Assembly: GCF_017303315.1 (NCBI RefSeq)
Contig: NZ_JAFKOI010000014.1
Span: 38,085-102,084, forward strand
DNA from: Bacillus sp. NTK071
GTDB lineage: Bacteria > Bacillota > Bacilli > Bacillales > Guptibacillaceae
Length of the DNA: 64,000 nt
Direction of reading: 5' to 3'
Positions within the stretch are counted from its first letter, which is position 1. The number at the start of each line of letters is the position of its first letter. Shown here piece after piece: positions 7,722 through 16,403 of this stretch. The translations under genes and the position numbers were made by a program. The notes under the pieces were generated by a model. The model was not told the origin of the DNA. It did not search any database and saw only the letters and a program-made list of their open reading frames with translations.

Positions 7722-9608
7722 AATGATCACCCTCGTCAGCTGAGTTCGGTTCTTAACGCCTGTTTTCTCATAAATTCGGCTCAGGTGCTTTTTGATGGTC
7801 ACTTCGCTGAGAGAGAGTTCATCAGCGAGTTTTGCGTTTGAATAGCCTTGGATAACGAGTGTTACGACTTCTTTTTCCCTTGGTGTGAAGCCGTAATGAT
7901 CTAGTGGCGTTTCTGTTAAATTAACGCCGATCGCTTTAGCGAAGGATTCGAGATAAAGGGGCAGGCGCGAATTTCTTAAATCCAGTTCGTAAGTTTTTGA
8001 TGGTCGTGATGGTCCATAGTCAAAATGCTTTGCCTCGGGAACTTCCTTGAAGCGAAATTGCTCTAATAACTTTTGATAGAATGTGAGTGGTGTTGACGCT
8101 ACAAGAATACCTTCAGTTAGAACTAGTGGGAGAAGGTGATAAAGAAGCGCTTTTCGATCCTCGCTTCGTTCGCTATCTGTTACACCAAGATAACGAATAA
8201 CCCAACCAGATGGTTTGGTTACAGCCATAATCCGTTTTTCTTCAACAGGAGGTAGTCTTTTGAAATAACTTCGTGTGACAGGACTTCTTTTTAAATTTGG
8301 AAGTGTTGTCGATTGAATCGGAATGAGAAAAGCCATTCCGGTTACATCTCCTTCACGGTTACGGAGCAATTTAACGTGTTGTATACCAATTGCTTCGATC
8401 ATTTCTTTCGTCAAAAAGGCGTACTCTTGATTGTCCTTCGTGAGAGAGCGTTCTGCTAAATAAGGTTCTATATGTGGCCAATCTTTCTCACTTGCAGAGG
8501 ACAAACTGTAAGTCGAAAGGGATTCAGGATCAAACGGAGCGGCTTGCATCATTGGTTCACCAAGCAAATAGAAAAACTCGCTAATTTCTGATGAATCCAT
8601 TAGTCTGTCATGATCGAAGAATGTACGACAATACATAAGTGCTCGCTTCCAGAGCTGATGATAATAAGCTGGTTTTCTACGTTGAAGATCATCTCTCATA
8701 GCTCTTTGAAAAAGAGCATTAAGTTTCCAACCAGATTCTGTCTCTTCGAAAAAGGAAAGCGAAACGAGCGCTTCGAAATCATGACGAGACATTGGATAAT
8801 CGAGCATCACTTCAATTTTTTCTTGTTGGATGTATCGACCAATTGAGGCAGCTTCAATATATGGTAGGAGTCGGTCATCTTCTAATTCACTTAGCCACTC
8901 CTTGACCACCGTACGATAAATAGACTGTTCGTCATTCGAGTTCCATTCGCTTGTTTCTTGAAGCTTTTGAACGCAAAGGGAGAGGGCATACGGATTTCCT
9001 GTTGAGAACTGCCAGGCTTTTTTGATCAAATCTGGTGTTAGTGTTTGAAAGGCAGAATCAAACTGCCCAATACTAAATCCATTTAACTCGATAGAGAGGA
9101 TAAAAGGGTACCAGATAGACGCTCGCCAGGAATCATTCAACGGCTTTCGTCCACAAAAAATGAGGATGGTTGTCGATGGTAACGAAGGGAGAAACGACTG
9201 TCTAAACCACTCATCAAGCGTTTCGAAACGCTCATAAGAGTCAATGGCAATGACAAACTTTTTCCCCTGTTGCTCAAGGTGTTGAATGTGCATCGTAATG
9301 GCTTCAAGTGTTGAGACGTATGGATTTGAAGCACCCATCTGTGCAAGTAATGCTTGCAGAAATGCAGCTGGTTCCGCTCTTGAATACTGTGCATTTACTA
9401 GGTAAAAAACCACTTCTTTTCTAGTCGCTTCTCGATGATAATGTATAATCAATTCACTTTTTCCTGTGCCAGGTTGACCGAATATTGATAGAATACCACT
9501 TCCATTACGATCAAGTAGTTCGGAGAAAATAGCTAGCTCTTTTTCTCTCGTCAGGTTGAATGGAAAAGACTTGGTAGATCCGTCGTTTATTGAAGGTTCT
9601 GGAAGCAT
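7701..9608 (-). CDS. LuxR-family transcriptional regulator with AAA/STAND ATPase domain
   Basis: This 635-residue regulator resembles large ATP-binding LuxR (LAL/MalT-like) activators. Walker A GQPGTGKS is at residues 44-51, and a Walker B-like FVIAIDSYERF lies near 120. The middle (about 390-560) contains GNAT-like stretches such as VIRYLGVTDSERSEDRKALLYHLL instead of the usual TPR repeats, so it may be a sensor. The C-terminus, FTPREKEVVTLVIQGYSNAKLADELSLSEVTIKKHLSRIYEKTG broken across residues 572-616, is a standard LuxR HTH. The last five residues come from a palindromic repeat. It is divergent from the DUF4870 gene and is followed by the phosphatase. Targets are unknown. Confidence 0.85.
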   Translation of the reverse strand: MLPEPSINDGSTKSFPFNLTREKELAIFSELLDRNGSGILSIFGQPGTGKSELIIHYHREATRKEVVFYLVNAQYSRAEPAAFLQALLAQMGASNPYVSTLEAITMHIQHLEQQGKKFVIAIDSYERFETLDEWFRQSFLPSLPSTTILIFCGRKPLNDSWRASIWYPFILSIELNGFSIGQFDSAFQTLTPDLIKKAWQFSTGNPYALSLCVQKLQETSEWNSNDEQSIYRTVVKEWLSELEDDRLLPYIEAASIGRYIQQEKIEVMLDYPMSRHDFEALVSLSFFEETESGWKLNALFQRAMRDDLQRRKPAYYHQLWKRALMYCRTFFDHDRLMDSSEISEFFYLLGEPMMQAAPFDPESLSTYSLSSASEKDWPHIEPYLAERSLTKDNQEYAFLTKEMIEAIGIQHVKLLRNREGDVTGMAFLIPIQSTTLPNLKRSPVTRSYFKRLPPVEEKRIMAVTKPSGWVIRYLGVTDSERSEDRKALLYHLLPLVLTEGILVASTPLTFYQKLLEQFRFKEVPEAKHFDYGPSRPSKTYELDLRNSRLPLYLESFAKAIGVNLTETPLDHYGFTPREKEVVTLVIQGYSNAKLADELSLSEVTIKKHLSRIYEKTGVKNRTQLTRVIIGGQVRT

Positions 9609-9746
9609 ATATCTATCACTCTCCGATGCATAATATTACAAATAAACGTATAAGTACTATACTTTCGTATACTACCATGGTATTCCTGCTTTTGATAGAA
9701 TAAATTAATAACTATTCAGAATTAACAGAATAAAGGAGGGGGAATA

Positions 9747-10112
9747 GTGGAAGCAGGGAAACAGAGTCAAACACCTCGCAAAACGTCCAGCGGGATGGAA
9801 GAGAACATTGCAGGACTGTTGACCTACACTCTTGGATTCATTACTGGTATTCTTTTCCTTCTTATTGAAAAGGAAAACAGGTTTGTGCGCTTTCATGCTA
9901 TGCAATCGATCGTCGTGTTCGGTTCGCTATTCGTTGTTAGCCTTGTACTAAGTGTCATTCCTGTCATTGGAACCATTGCATCATCTCTCCTCTTGCCACC
10001 GTTAAGTATGATTATATGGATCGTATTGATGGTAAAAGCGTATCAGGGTCATCAGTATAAGCTACCTTTGGTTGGCGAGTTTTCGGAGAAGCAGCTCGAG
10101 AAAATAAAGTAA
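9747..10112 (+). CDS. DUF4870 domain membrane protein
   Basis: This 121-residue protein has three hydrophobic segments (about 24-45, 55-80 and 85-105) and the block EENIAGLLTYTLGFITGILFLLIEKENRFVRFHAMQS split over residues 16-53, typical of DUF4870/Tic20-like proteins. It is an integral membrane protein of unknown role. The start is a GTG at 9747 placed 4 nt after AAGGAGGGGG; no ATG is better placed. It diverges from the LuxR-type regulator, which may control it. A terminator follows. Confidence 0.85.
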   Translation: MEAGKQSQTPRKTSSGMEENIAGLLTYTLGFITGILFLLIEKENRFVRFHAMQSIVVFGSLFVVSLVLSVIPVIGTIASSLLLPPLSMIIWIVLMVKAYQGHQYKLPLVGEFSEKQLEKIK

Positions 10113-10115
10113 AAG

Positions 10116-10158
10116 AAAAACCGCATGGCCACCTATTAAGGAGGAATGCGGTTTTCAT
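10116..10158. terminator. Bidirectional terminator between DUF4870 gene and galU
   Basis: AAAACCGCAT and ATGCGGTTTT form the outer stem, with A and T tracts on either side. The genes converge here. Confidence 0.85.
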
Positions 10159-11046
10159 TTATTGTTTTGTTAACTCATGGTCAACAACTTGTTTAAGGTA
10201 ATCCATTACTTCTTTTTGTAGATCTGGACGGTTAAGAGCGAAGTCAACTGTTGCTTTAATAAAGCCGAATTTATCGCCAACATCATAACGTTCTCCTTCG
10301 AATTCATGTGCGAAAACAGCTTGCTGCTCATTTAGCACTTTAATCGCGTCAGTTAGTTGAACTTCACCACCAGCTCCTTTAGGGAGATCCTCAAGAATAG
10401 AGAAGATTTCTGGCGTTAAAATATAACGTCCTAGAATGGCATAGTTAGAAGGTGCTTCTTCTAGGGAAGGTTTCTCAACAAGTGATTTAATCGGAATGAT
10501 GCCATTATCGATTTGCTCACCTTTTGGAGAGATAATGCCGTATTTTGAAACAGCTTCATCTGCGACTTGCTGAACACCTACGATTGAAGTGCGATAGCGA
10601 TTGTAGCTATCCATTAGTTGGCCGATACAAGGCTGTTCTGATTTGACGATATCATCTCCGAGAAGAACAGCGAAAGGTTCATTACCAATAAAACGGCTTG
10701 CACAGTTGATGGCATGTCCAAGTCCTTTTGGCTCTTTCTGGCGAATGTAGTGAATGTTCGCAAGGTTAGAGATTTGTTGTACTTCTTTTAACATGTCATT
10801 CTTTTGCTTCTTAATTAGCGTTTCTTCAAGCTCGTATGATTTATCAAAGTGATCTTCGATGGCACGCTTACCACGTCCGCTTACAATGATAATGTCTTCG
10901 ATTCCAGCTGCAACAGCTTCTTCTACAATATATTGAATCGTTGGCTTGTCCACGATTGGTAGCATCTCTTTAGGTTGTGCTTTAGTTGCTGGTAAGAACC
11001 TAGTTCCCAGACCAGCAGCAGGTATGATCGCCTTCCTAACTCTCAT
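10159..11046 (-). CDS. galU: UTP--glucose-1-phosphate uridylyltransferase
   Basis: This 295-residue cytoplasmic enzyme makes UDP-glucose from UTP and glucose-1-phosphate (GtaB in B. subtilis). The N-terminus [20 protein letters not shown] is the nucleotide-binding signature, followed by [29 protein letters not shown] is the metal-binding region and LVEKP carries the conserved Lys. The length is typical. GGGAGGA precedes the ATG. It lies beside, but opposite to, the wall-polymer locus and in the same neighbourhood as two galE genes, so UDP-glucose and UDP-galactose for glycosylation of the polymer is the likely use. It also closes the Leloir cycle. Confidence 0.95.
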   Translation of the reverse strand: MRVRKAIIPAAGLGTRFLPATKAQPKEMLPIVDKPTIQYIVEEAVAAGIEDIIIVSGRGKRAIEDHFDKSYELEETLIKKQKNDMLKEVQQISNLANIHYIRQKEPKGLGHAINCASRFIGNEPFAVLLGDDIVKSEQPCIGQLMDSYNRYRTSIVGVQQVADEAVSKYGIISPKGEQIDNGIIPIKSLVEKPSLEEAPSNYAILGRYILTPEIFSILEDLPKGAGGEVQLTDAIKVLNEQQAVFAHEFEGERYDVGDKFGFIKATVDFALNRPDLQKEVMDYLKQVVDHELTKQ

Positions 11047-11766
11047 GTTGAATCCTCCCAGTAACTAAATAATTTGTATCGTAATAAGTGCTTACTAATA
11101 TTAACATATTTCAAGGCTTTTTTCCTGCTTTTTCATAATGGACACAAGAAGCATAGGGCCTATTCGCTTATGAAATAAAGGTCTAATTTTTGCTGGAAAA
11201 GTCCCAATAAGAAATTTTTCGACAGGGAGTGGCGGTTTCCTTCTATATCTTACAATGTTATCATTAAAGATAATTAAATTCGGTACCACAAACGTTACAC
11301 TAGCAAATCATTGAAGCGGTTGTGAATTCACGCGATTATTTTTCTGATTATTCTAACAAATAGGTGAGCAGCTGACGTTTTGTGTTTTTAGTTATGCAAA
11401 TAGGGTAAAGGTAATGTTAGAAGTACGACGTTTAACACTAGTGTGCTCTTAAAGGAAGATTTTCAATTAGTTTCACTTTAAGGCCATAAAAAGAGATTGA
11501 ATACGAAGAGTGTCGTAGTTCAATGATTAGCTTAGTTGTCAATTAATTCGTCTTATCTTCAACTCGATAGGTGAACCGCAAAAGGAATTGGAGAAAGAGA
11601 AAATGTTCACAGATTTGACAGTGAAAAGCTCGTTTTTCCCTAAATTTTACAATGATTAATAAGTGGATTTCCTGTATACTTAAATATTAGATTGAAAAGG
11701 TTTATCTAAAAATAGTCTCATAGATAAATAGTGAGATAAGGCGAAGTTGTGAAGGGATGAAAAGAA
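11047..11766. other. 720-bp intergenic region before the wall-polymer locus
   Basis: No convincing gene on either strand: the 62-codon minus-strand ORF at 11101-11289 lacks a ribosome site and family features. The region is AT-rich. A TATACT at 11675-11680 about 90 bp before the first glycosyltransferase may be its -10 element, but its -35 is poor; a TTGACA at 11615-11620 is too distant to pair with it. The galU promoter should lie in the first 60 bp on the minus strand. No riboswitch or repeat was recognised. Confidence 0.5.
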
Positions 11767-12822
11767 ATGAAAGAATTGTTCTTTTCCGTGCTTCTCGTCG
11801 TGAAGAATGAAGAGAGGTATATTCGTAAGTTGCTTGACGGTGTCTTGCAGCAGGAGTTTCCTCAAGATTCATATGAAATTCTAGTAGTTGATGGAATGTC
11901 TTCTGATCGAACGAAGGATATTGTAGAAGATGTCAGCCAAAAGAACCCGGGAAAAATACGATTATTTGATAATCCAAAAGAAACTCTGCCAACAGGATGG
12001 AATTTAGCTATACAAAATGCAAAAGGTCATTATATTCTAAGAGTTGATGGCCATACGATGATCCCAACCAACTTTCTACAAAGTTATTATGATTTGATTC
12101 AACGCAAGCCTAATATGGATTGTGTTGGTGGTGTCATACGAACGGAAGGGAAAGGTTTCTGGGGTACCATTAATGCATATGTGTATTCACATCCAATGGG
12201 CGTGGGGAATTCAATGTTCCGCATTACGTCAAGCTCGAGTAAATGGGAGGGACAAGTTGATACGGTGCCTTATGGTGCGTATAAACGTGAAGTGTTCCAA
12301 AAAGTCGGCTTGTTTAACGAAAACTTAAGAAGAAGTGAAGATATAGAGTTTCATGCGAGGGTTAGAAATCAAGGTGGACAATTTTACTTATCAAGTGACA
12401 TTGCTTCCACTTACTTTGCGAGAGACAGCCTGAAAGCATTTGTGCAAAAATCATATGCTGATGGAAAATGGGGTATTATTGCGTCAAGTGGTACTCGAGG
12501 TGTGATGAGGTTCCGACAACTCGCACCGTTGATGGCATTCATGACTGGAACTGCTCTTGGAGTTGGAGCATTGTTTAACGATGCTTTCCTAATCAGTTTG
12601 CTTACCCTTTCAGCTGTATATCTGATGATGATTGGTGTTTCGGCGCTTGGCGTCATCGAAAAACATGGTTTCCGTGCGTATGTTCCGACCGTGATGCAGT
12701 TCTTCCTGCTTCACTTTACTAGAGGTCTTGGACTTGTGGGCGGATACTTTAGCAAACAATACTGGAAGGTGAAAACCGGGCATGAAAAATGGGCAAGAAT
12801 TACTACCGACCACGTTTCTTGA
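11767..12822 (+). CDS. Family 2 glycosyltransferase with C-terminal membrane segments
   Basis: This 351-residue enzyme has a GT-A fold: VLLVVKNEERYIRKLL-like start, the nucleotide-binding VDGMSSDRTKDIV near residue 40 and a DXD-type RVDGHT near 95. EDIEFHARVRNQGG near 195 matches the ED motif that holds the catalytic base. Two or three hydrophobic segments lie at about 245-320, so the active site is tethered to the inner membrane face. It resembles ExoA-type transferases of exopolysaccharide synthesis. It is the first gene of the wall-polymer locus and overlaps the CDP-alcohol transferase by 41 bp. Donor and acceptor are unknown. Confidence 0.85.
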   Translation: MKELFFSVLLVVKNEERYIRKLLDGVLQQEFPQDSYEILVVDGMSSDRTKDIVEDVSQKNPGKIRLFDNPKETLPTGWNLAIQNAKGHYILRVDGHTMIPTNFLQSYYDLIQRKPNMDCVGGVIRTEGKGFWGTINAYVYSHPMGVGNSMFRITSSSSKWEGQVDTVPYGAYKREVFQKVGLFNENLRRSEDIEFHARVRNQGGQFYLSSDIASTYFARDSLKAFVQKSYADGKWGIIASSGTRGVMRFRQLAPLMAFMTGTALGVGALFNDAFLISLLTLSAVYLMMIGVSALGVIEKHGFRAYVPTVMQFFLLHFTRGLGLVGGYFSKQYWKVKTGHEKWARITTDHVS

Positions 12823-13555
12823 TAATGAGACGATTCTTTCTTATCGAAAGCAGTCTCAATCATTAAGCTATAAAGAAGATCTATGGTCATGGTATGTGTT
12901 ACGCAGAATCTCAATTTATATTACACTACTATTTTGTAAGCTACGTTTAAAGCCAAATACAGTAAGTTGGATGAGTGTCATCTTTATTTTACTATCTGGC
13001 TTGTCACTCGTTATGGCTACACCAATGTCGATTGTGTTCGCGGCGTTGTTCTATAATATAGGCTATTTATTCGACTGTGTTGATGGAGAACTAGCAAGAA
13101 TAACGAAACAAACATCATCAAAAGGCTACTATATCGATATTATTATTCAAGCTGCAGCTCTACCCGTATTCCTATCAATGGTTTTAACAGTATTAAGGGA
13201 AAGTGGTCTGCTTGATGTTACTATACTTGAAATGACACTTGTTTACGTGACCTTTGTGGCAATTATTATGGCACTGCTTGTGCCTATTGCTTATCAGTTA
13301 ACGAACTTAACAATGTCGCAATCAACCACTCAGGATCCAGTTAATTCGATTCGAGATGGCTCGTTCTTCTTCGATGTTGTCGCTGTTCTTCTTGGTTTAC
13401 CGGGTTTCTTCGTTGCCATTGTCATTATTGCCATTATTGAGCAAACAACCGGAAATGATGTATTGCTTTATTATGTGATGTTTTTCTTAGCGATGCTTGT
13501 TGTTAAGACAGGTCTACGCGTTTTCATTACATCACGTTCATTTGATCGAAACTAG
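12782..13555 (+). CDS. CDP-alcohol phosphatidyltransferase family protein
   Basis: This 257-residue membrane protein has about six hydrophobic segments. The family motif is recognisable as FDCVDGELARITKQTSSKGY then YID, giving D1xxD2G, AR, G and D3. The fourth Asp (D4), normally three residues after D3 and the proposed general base, is Gln here (DIIIQ). The start overlaps the preceding gene by 41 bp; no other in-frame start lies nearer the stop of that gene. Such enzymes transfer a phospho-alcohol or phospho-sugar from CDP to an acceptor. Its place beside tagD suggests a role in polymer or linkage synthesis. Activity is uncertain because of the D4 change. Confidence 0.8.
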   Translation: MKNGQELLPTTFLDNETILSYRKQSQSLSYKEDLWSWYVLRRISIYITLLFCKLRLKPNTVSWMSVIFILLSGLSLVMATPMSIVFAALFYNIGYLFDCVDGELARITKQTSSKGYYIDIIIQAAALPVFLSMVLTVLRESGLLDVTILEMTLVYVTFVAIIMALLVPIAYQLTNLTMSQSTTQDPVNSIRDGSFFFDVVAVLLGLPGFFVAIVIIAIIEQTTGNDVLLYYVMFFLAMLVVKTGLRVFITSRSFDRN

Positions 13556-13685
13556 TACTTCTGTACAGTTCCATTATAAATCAAAAGCATTCAATGTGAT
13601 GTTAAGTGTTATTTAAAATTGTAAATTTACTGTTAATTCGTGTCTCGTGAAGAAATATTTAAACAAAATAACTGGAGGGGTCGAA

Positions 13686-14081
13686 ATGAAGAAGGTTTTG
13701 ACTTACGGTACGTTTGATTTATTGCATTGGGGACATATTAATTTATTAAAGAGAGCTAAGGATCTTGGCGACTATTTAGTTGTAGCTATTTCAACAGATG
13801 AATTTAATGAACTCAAGAATAAAAAAGCGTACCATAGCTATGAGAATCGCAAAGTGATTCTAGAAGCGATTCGATATGTTGATGAAGTAATACCTGAAGA
13901 GCATTGGGAACAAAAAGTAGACGATGTGAAGAATCATGATGTAGATATCTTCGTAATGGGTGATGACTGGGAAGGGAAATTTGACTTCCTAAAGGACCAT
14001 TGTGAAGTTATTTATCTACCACGTACTGCAGGAATTTCAACTACTAAGATTAAAAAAGAACTGCTTGTATCCAACGGCTAA
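13686..14081 (+). CDS. tagD: Glycerol-3-phosphate cytidylyltransferase TagD
   Basis: This 131-residue cytoplasmic enzyme makes CDP-glycerol from CTP and glycerol-3-phosphate. GTFDLLHWGHINLL (residues 8-21) carries the nucleotidyltransferase HxGH motif, and RTAGISTTKIKK near the C-terminus is the second signature. B. subtilis TagD has almost the same length. The start at 13686 is chosen because TGGAGGGG (13673-13680) lies just before it; an upstream in-frame TTG/GTG-type extension to 13647 has no ribosome site. It supplies CDP-glycerol to the two glycerophosphotransferases downstream, so the polymer should contain poly(glycerol phosphate) units. Confidence 0.95.
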   Translation: MKKVLTYGTFDLLHWGHINLLKRAKDLGDYLVVAISTDEFNELKNKKAYHSYENRKVILEAIRYVDEVIPEEHWEQKVDDVKNHDVDIFVMGDDWEGKFDFLKDHCEVIYLPRTAGISTTKIKKELLVSNG

Positions 14082-14127
14082 ATGGTCTGGCAGTAGATAA
14101 TAATTATTTGGGGTGCTAGGAATTGTT

Positions 14128-16281
14128 ATGGGACAAATTAGCGTAATTTTAACCGTTTATAATAAAGAAGATTATATTGAAAAGTGTCTAGCTTCTTTGC
14201 TAAACCAGACGTACAGGAATCTTGAAATCATCCTGATTGATGACGCGTCAACTGATGAAAGCGGAGAAATCATTCAGCGATACAATGACCCGAGGTTAAA
14301 GATTCACTATCTCGATTCAAATGTTGGCGTAGCGAAAGCTCGCAATATTGGGATTGGACATGCCACGGGAGAATATATCTATTTTGTGGACGGTGACGAT
14401 TATCTTGCCCCATATACCCTAGAGATCTTGAATCAGCACATTGGAGAATATCCTTTGATTGGTGGCTCGATTTTTAAAGGTGGGAAGGTGGAACTTCCAC
14501 TCGACATCGGAGAAGATTCCTATAATCTACGTGAGCTACGTGGTGGTAGGAAGGTAAAAGCACTTCGCAGAAGAAGTTCAGTTAATTTGCTTATTCGTAA
14601 AGACTATGTAGAGGAACATAGTCTTCAATTTGATGAGCAAGCAACGTTCTACACTGATCTTTCTTTTTCTATACCTGCGATTATGAATACCGAGATGATT
14701 CCAATGATAACTGGACTTCCAACTTATCTAAAAGGGGAGTGCTATGATCCGATCGATCATCCTACCCTAATGCTTCATGCCGTAGAAGAGAAGCTACCGG
14801 ATTTATTCTATATGTATCACAAAATGAAGTTGTCTTATGGGGAAACGAAAAGCATCAGTCGCTATCTCGATCTCCTTTTATTAAATTACTATTCTAAAAG
14901 TATTACGAATAAAGCAGCAAGGGAACCAAACGTTTTATTCGACCATTTCACTTCATTGAAAAATAGTCTCGCGCTTGTTGCGCCAGGAAGAATAAAGCGA
15001 AGGAATATCATTGAGCGAAGAGAGCATCGTTTGATCCAAAAAGGGAATAAGGAAGCTGTTCTAAAATCGATGGAATTCCGAAGAAGATTACGAGAATGGC
15101 GCAGAGCATTTAGGAAGAAGCATCTCCTTATGCGTCAGGTCTATCGATCTTTTCTTATTAAAATGCCAATAAAACAGCGAAAGGTTCTTTTTGAAAGTTT
15201 CGGTGGTAAAGGCTATTCAGATAGTCCTCGCTATATCTACGAGGAGTTAGTAAAGAGTGATCAGAAATATGATTACTTGTGGGTATATGATAAAAAGAAG
15301 AAAGACATACCGGGTAACCCGAAACAAGTGCGTCGCTTAAGTCCGGCTTATTACTATCATTTAGCTACAGCGAAATACTGGGTATCAAATGCAAGAATGC
15401 CAAACTTTGCAATTAAGCGGCCGGAAATGGTTTATTTACAAACGTGGCATGGTACACCATTAAAGAAGCTTGCAGCTGACATGAAAGAAGTGCGCATGCC
15501 TGGTACAACAACGGAGAAATATAAGCGGAATTTCTATAAAGAATCGCAGAAATGGGATTATCTTGTTTCGCCGAATGATTATTCGACGAACATTTTCAGA
15601 AGAGCTTTCAAGTTTGGTAATGAAATGCTTGATGTAGGATACCCAAGAAATGATATTCTTTATCTTGATGATGTGGAAAAAGCACGTCGCCAACAGGAAA
15701 TTAAGGCTAGCATAGGGATACCGTTAGATAAAAAAGTCATTTTATATGCGCCAACTTGGCGTGATGACGAGTTTCATGGTAAAGGGAAGTACAAGTTTGA
15801 AATTAAGCTTGATCTCATGAAAATGCAGGAGCGACTTGGTGATGAGTATGTTATTGGTTTACGGATGCATTATTTAGTTGCAGATCATATTGATACAACT
15901 GGACTGGACGATTTCGTTTATAACTTATCTGATTATGGAGATATTGCAGAGCTTTATTTACTATCTGATGTGTTAATTACCGACTATTCATCTGTGTTCT
16001 TTGATTTCGCAAACTTGCGTCGTCCGATCCTATTTTTCACCTATGATATTGCTAAGTATCGTGATTCACTACGCGGATTCTATATGGACTTCGAGAATGA
16101 AGCCCCAGGTCCATTACTGAAAACGTCTGATGCTGTGCTCGATGCGGTTGAGAACATCGGACAAATTGAGAATGACTATGAAAGCAAATTCAATGCTTTT
16201 TATGATAAGTATTGTCATCTTGATGATGGACATGCAGCTAAGAAAGTCATTAATAGAGTGTTTGAACCAGAAAAGGCTTAA
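14128..16281 (+). CDS. Fusion of GT2 glycosyltransferase and CDP-glycerol glycerophosphotransferase (TagF-like)
   Basis: This protein of 717 residues has two enzymes. Residues 1-270 form a GT-A glycosyltransferase (SVILTVYNKEDYIEKCL, DDASTDESGE, YFVDGDDYL). Residues 350-717 form a TagB/TagF-type CDP-glycerol glycerophosphotransferase: KVLFESFGGKGYSDSPRYI, YLQTWHGTPLKKLA near 435 with the catalytic His, PTWRDDEF near 541 and SDVLITDYSSVFFDFA near 610. It probably adds sugar and glycerol-phosphate to a growing chain on the inner membrane face, using CDP-glycerol from TagD. ATG at 14128 with TAGGA upstream is preferred to GTG at 14113. It lies 46 bp after tagD. Confidence 0.9.
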   Translation: MGQISVILTVYNKEDYIEKCLASLLNQTYRNLEIILIDDASTDESGEIIQRYNDPRLKIHYLDSNVGVAKARNIGIGHATGEYIYFVDGDDYLAPYTLEILNQHIGEYPLIGGSIFKGGKVELPLDIGEDSYNLRELRGGRKVKALRRRSSVNLLIRKDYVEEHSLQFDEQATFYTDLSFSIPAIMNTEMIPMITGLPTYLKGECYDPIDHPTLMLHAVEEKLPDLFYMYHKMKLSYGETKSISRYLDLLLLNYYSKSITNKAAREPNVLFDHFTSLKNSLALVAPGRIKRRNIIERREHRLIQKGNKEAVLKSMEFRRRLREWRRAFRKKHLLMRQVYRSFLIKMPIKQRKVLFESFGGKGYSDSPRYIYEELVKSDQKYDYLWVYDKKKKDIPGNPKQVRRLSPAYYYHLATAKYWVSNARMPNFAIKRPEMVYLQTWHGTPLKKLAADMKEVRMPGTTTEKYKRNFYKESQKWDYLVSPNDYSTNIFRRAFKFGNEMLDVGYPRNDILYLDDVEKARRQQEIKASIGIPLDKKVILYAPTWRDDEFHGKGKYKFEIKLDLMKMQERLGDEYVIGLRMHYLVADHIDTTGLDDFVYNLSDYGDIAELYLLSDVLITDYSSVFFDFANLRRPILFFTYDIAKYRDSLRGFYMDFENEAPGPLLKTSDAVLDAVENIGQIENDYESKFNAFYDKYCHLDDGHAAKKVINRVFEPEKA

Positions 16282-16303
16282 TTGTAAAGTTGGATAACGC
16301 TAG

Positions 16304-16351
16304 AACAGGATACTGCCGCTGGTTAAGGCGATATGGCATTATCCTGTTTTT
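16304..16351 (+). terminator. Possible internal terminator
   Basis: AACAGGATA and TATCCTGTT form an outer stem, with TGCC/GGCA inside, and TTTTT follows. It may lower expression of the genes downstream in the wall-polymer locus. Confidence 0.65.
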
Positions 16352-16403
16352 CAAGACAGCAATTTGAGCATCAACTATTTGTTGAGAGTAAGGTGTCAAG
16401 TTC

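Noticed and set aside
11101..11289. 62-codon minus-strand ORF before galU
   Set aside because: No ribosome site, and it occupies the probable galU promoter region.
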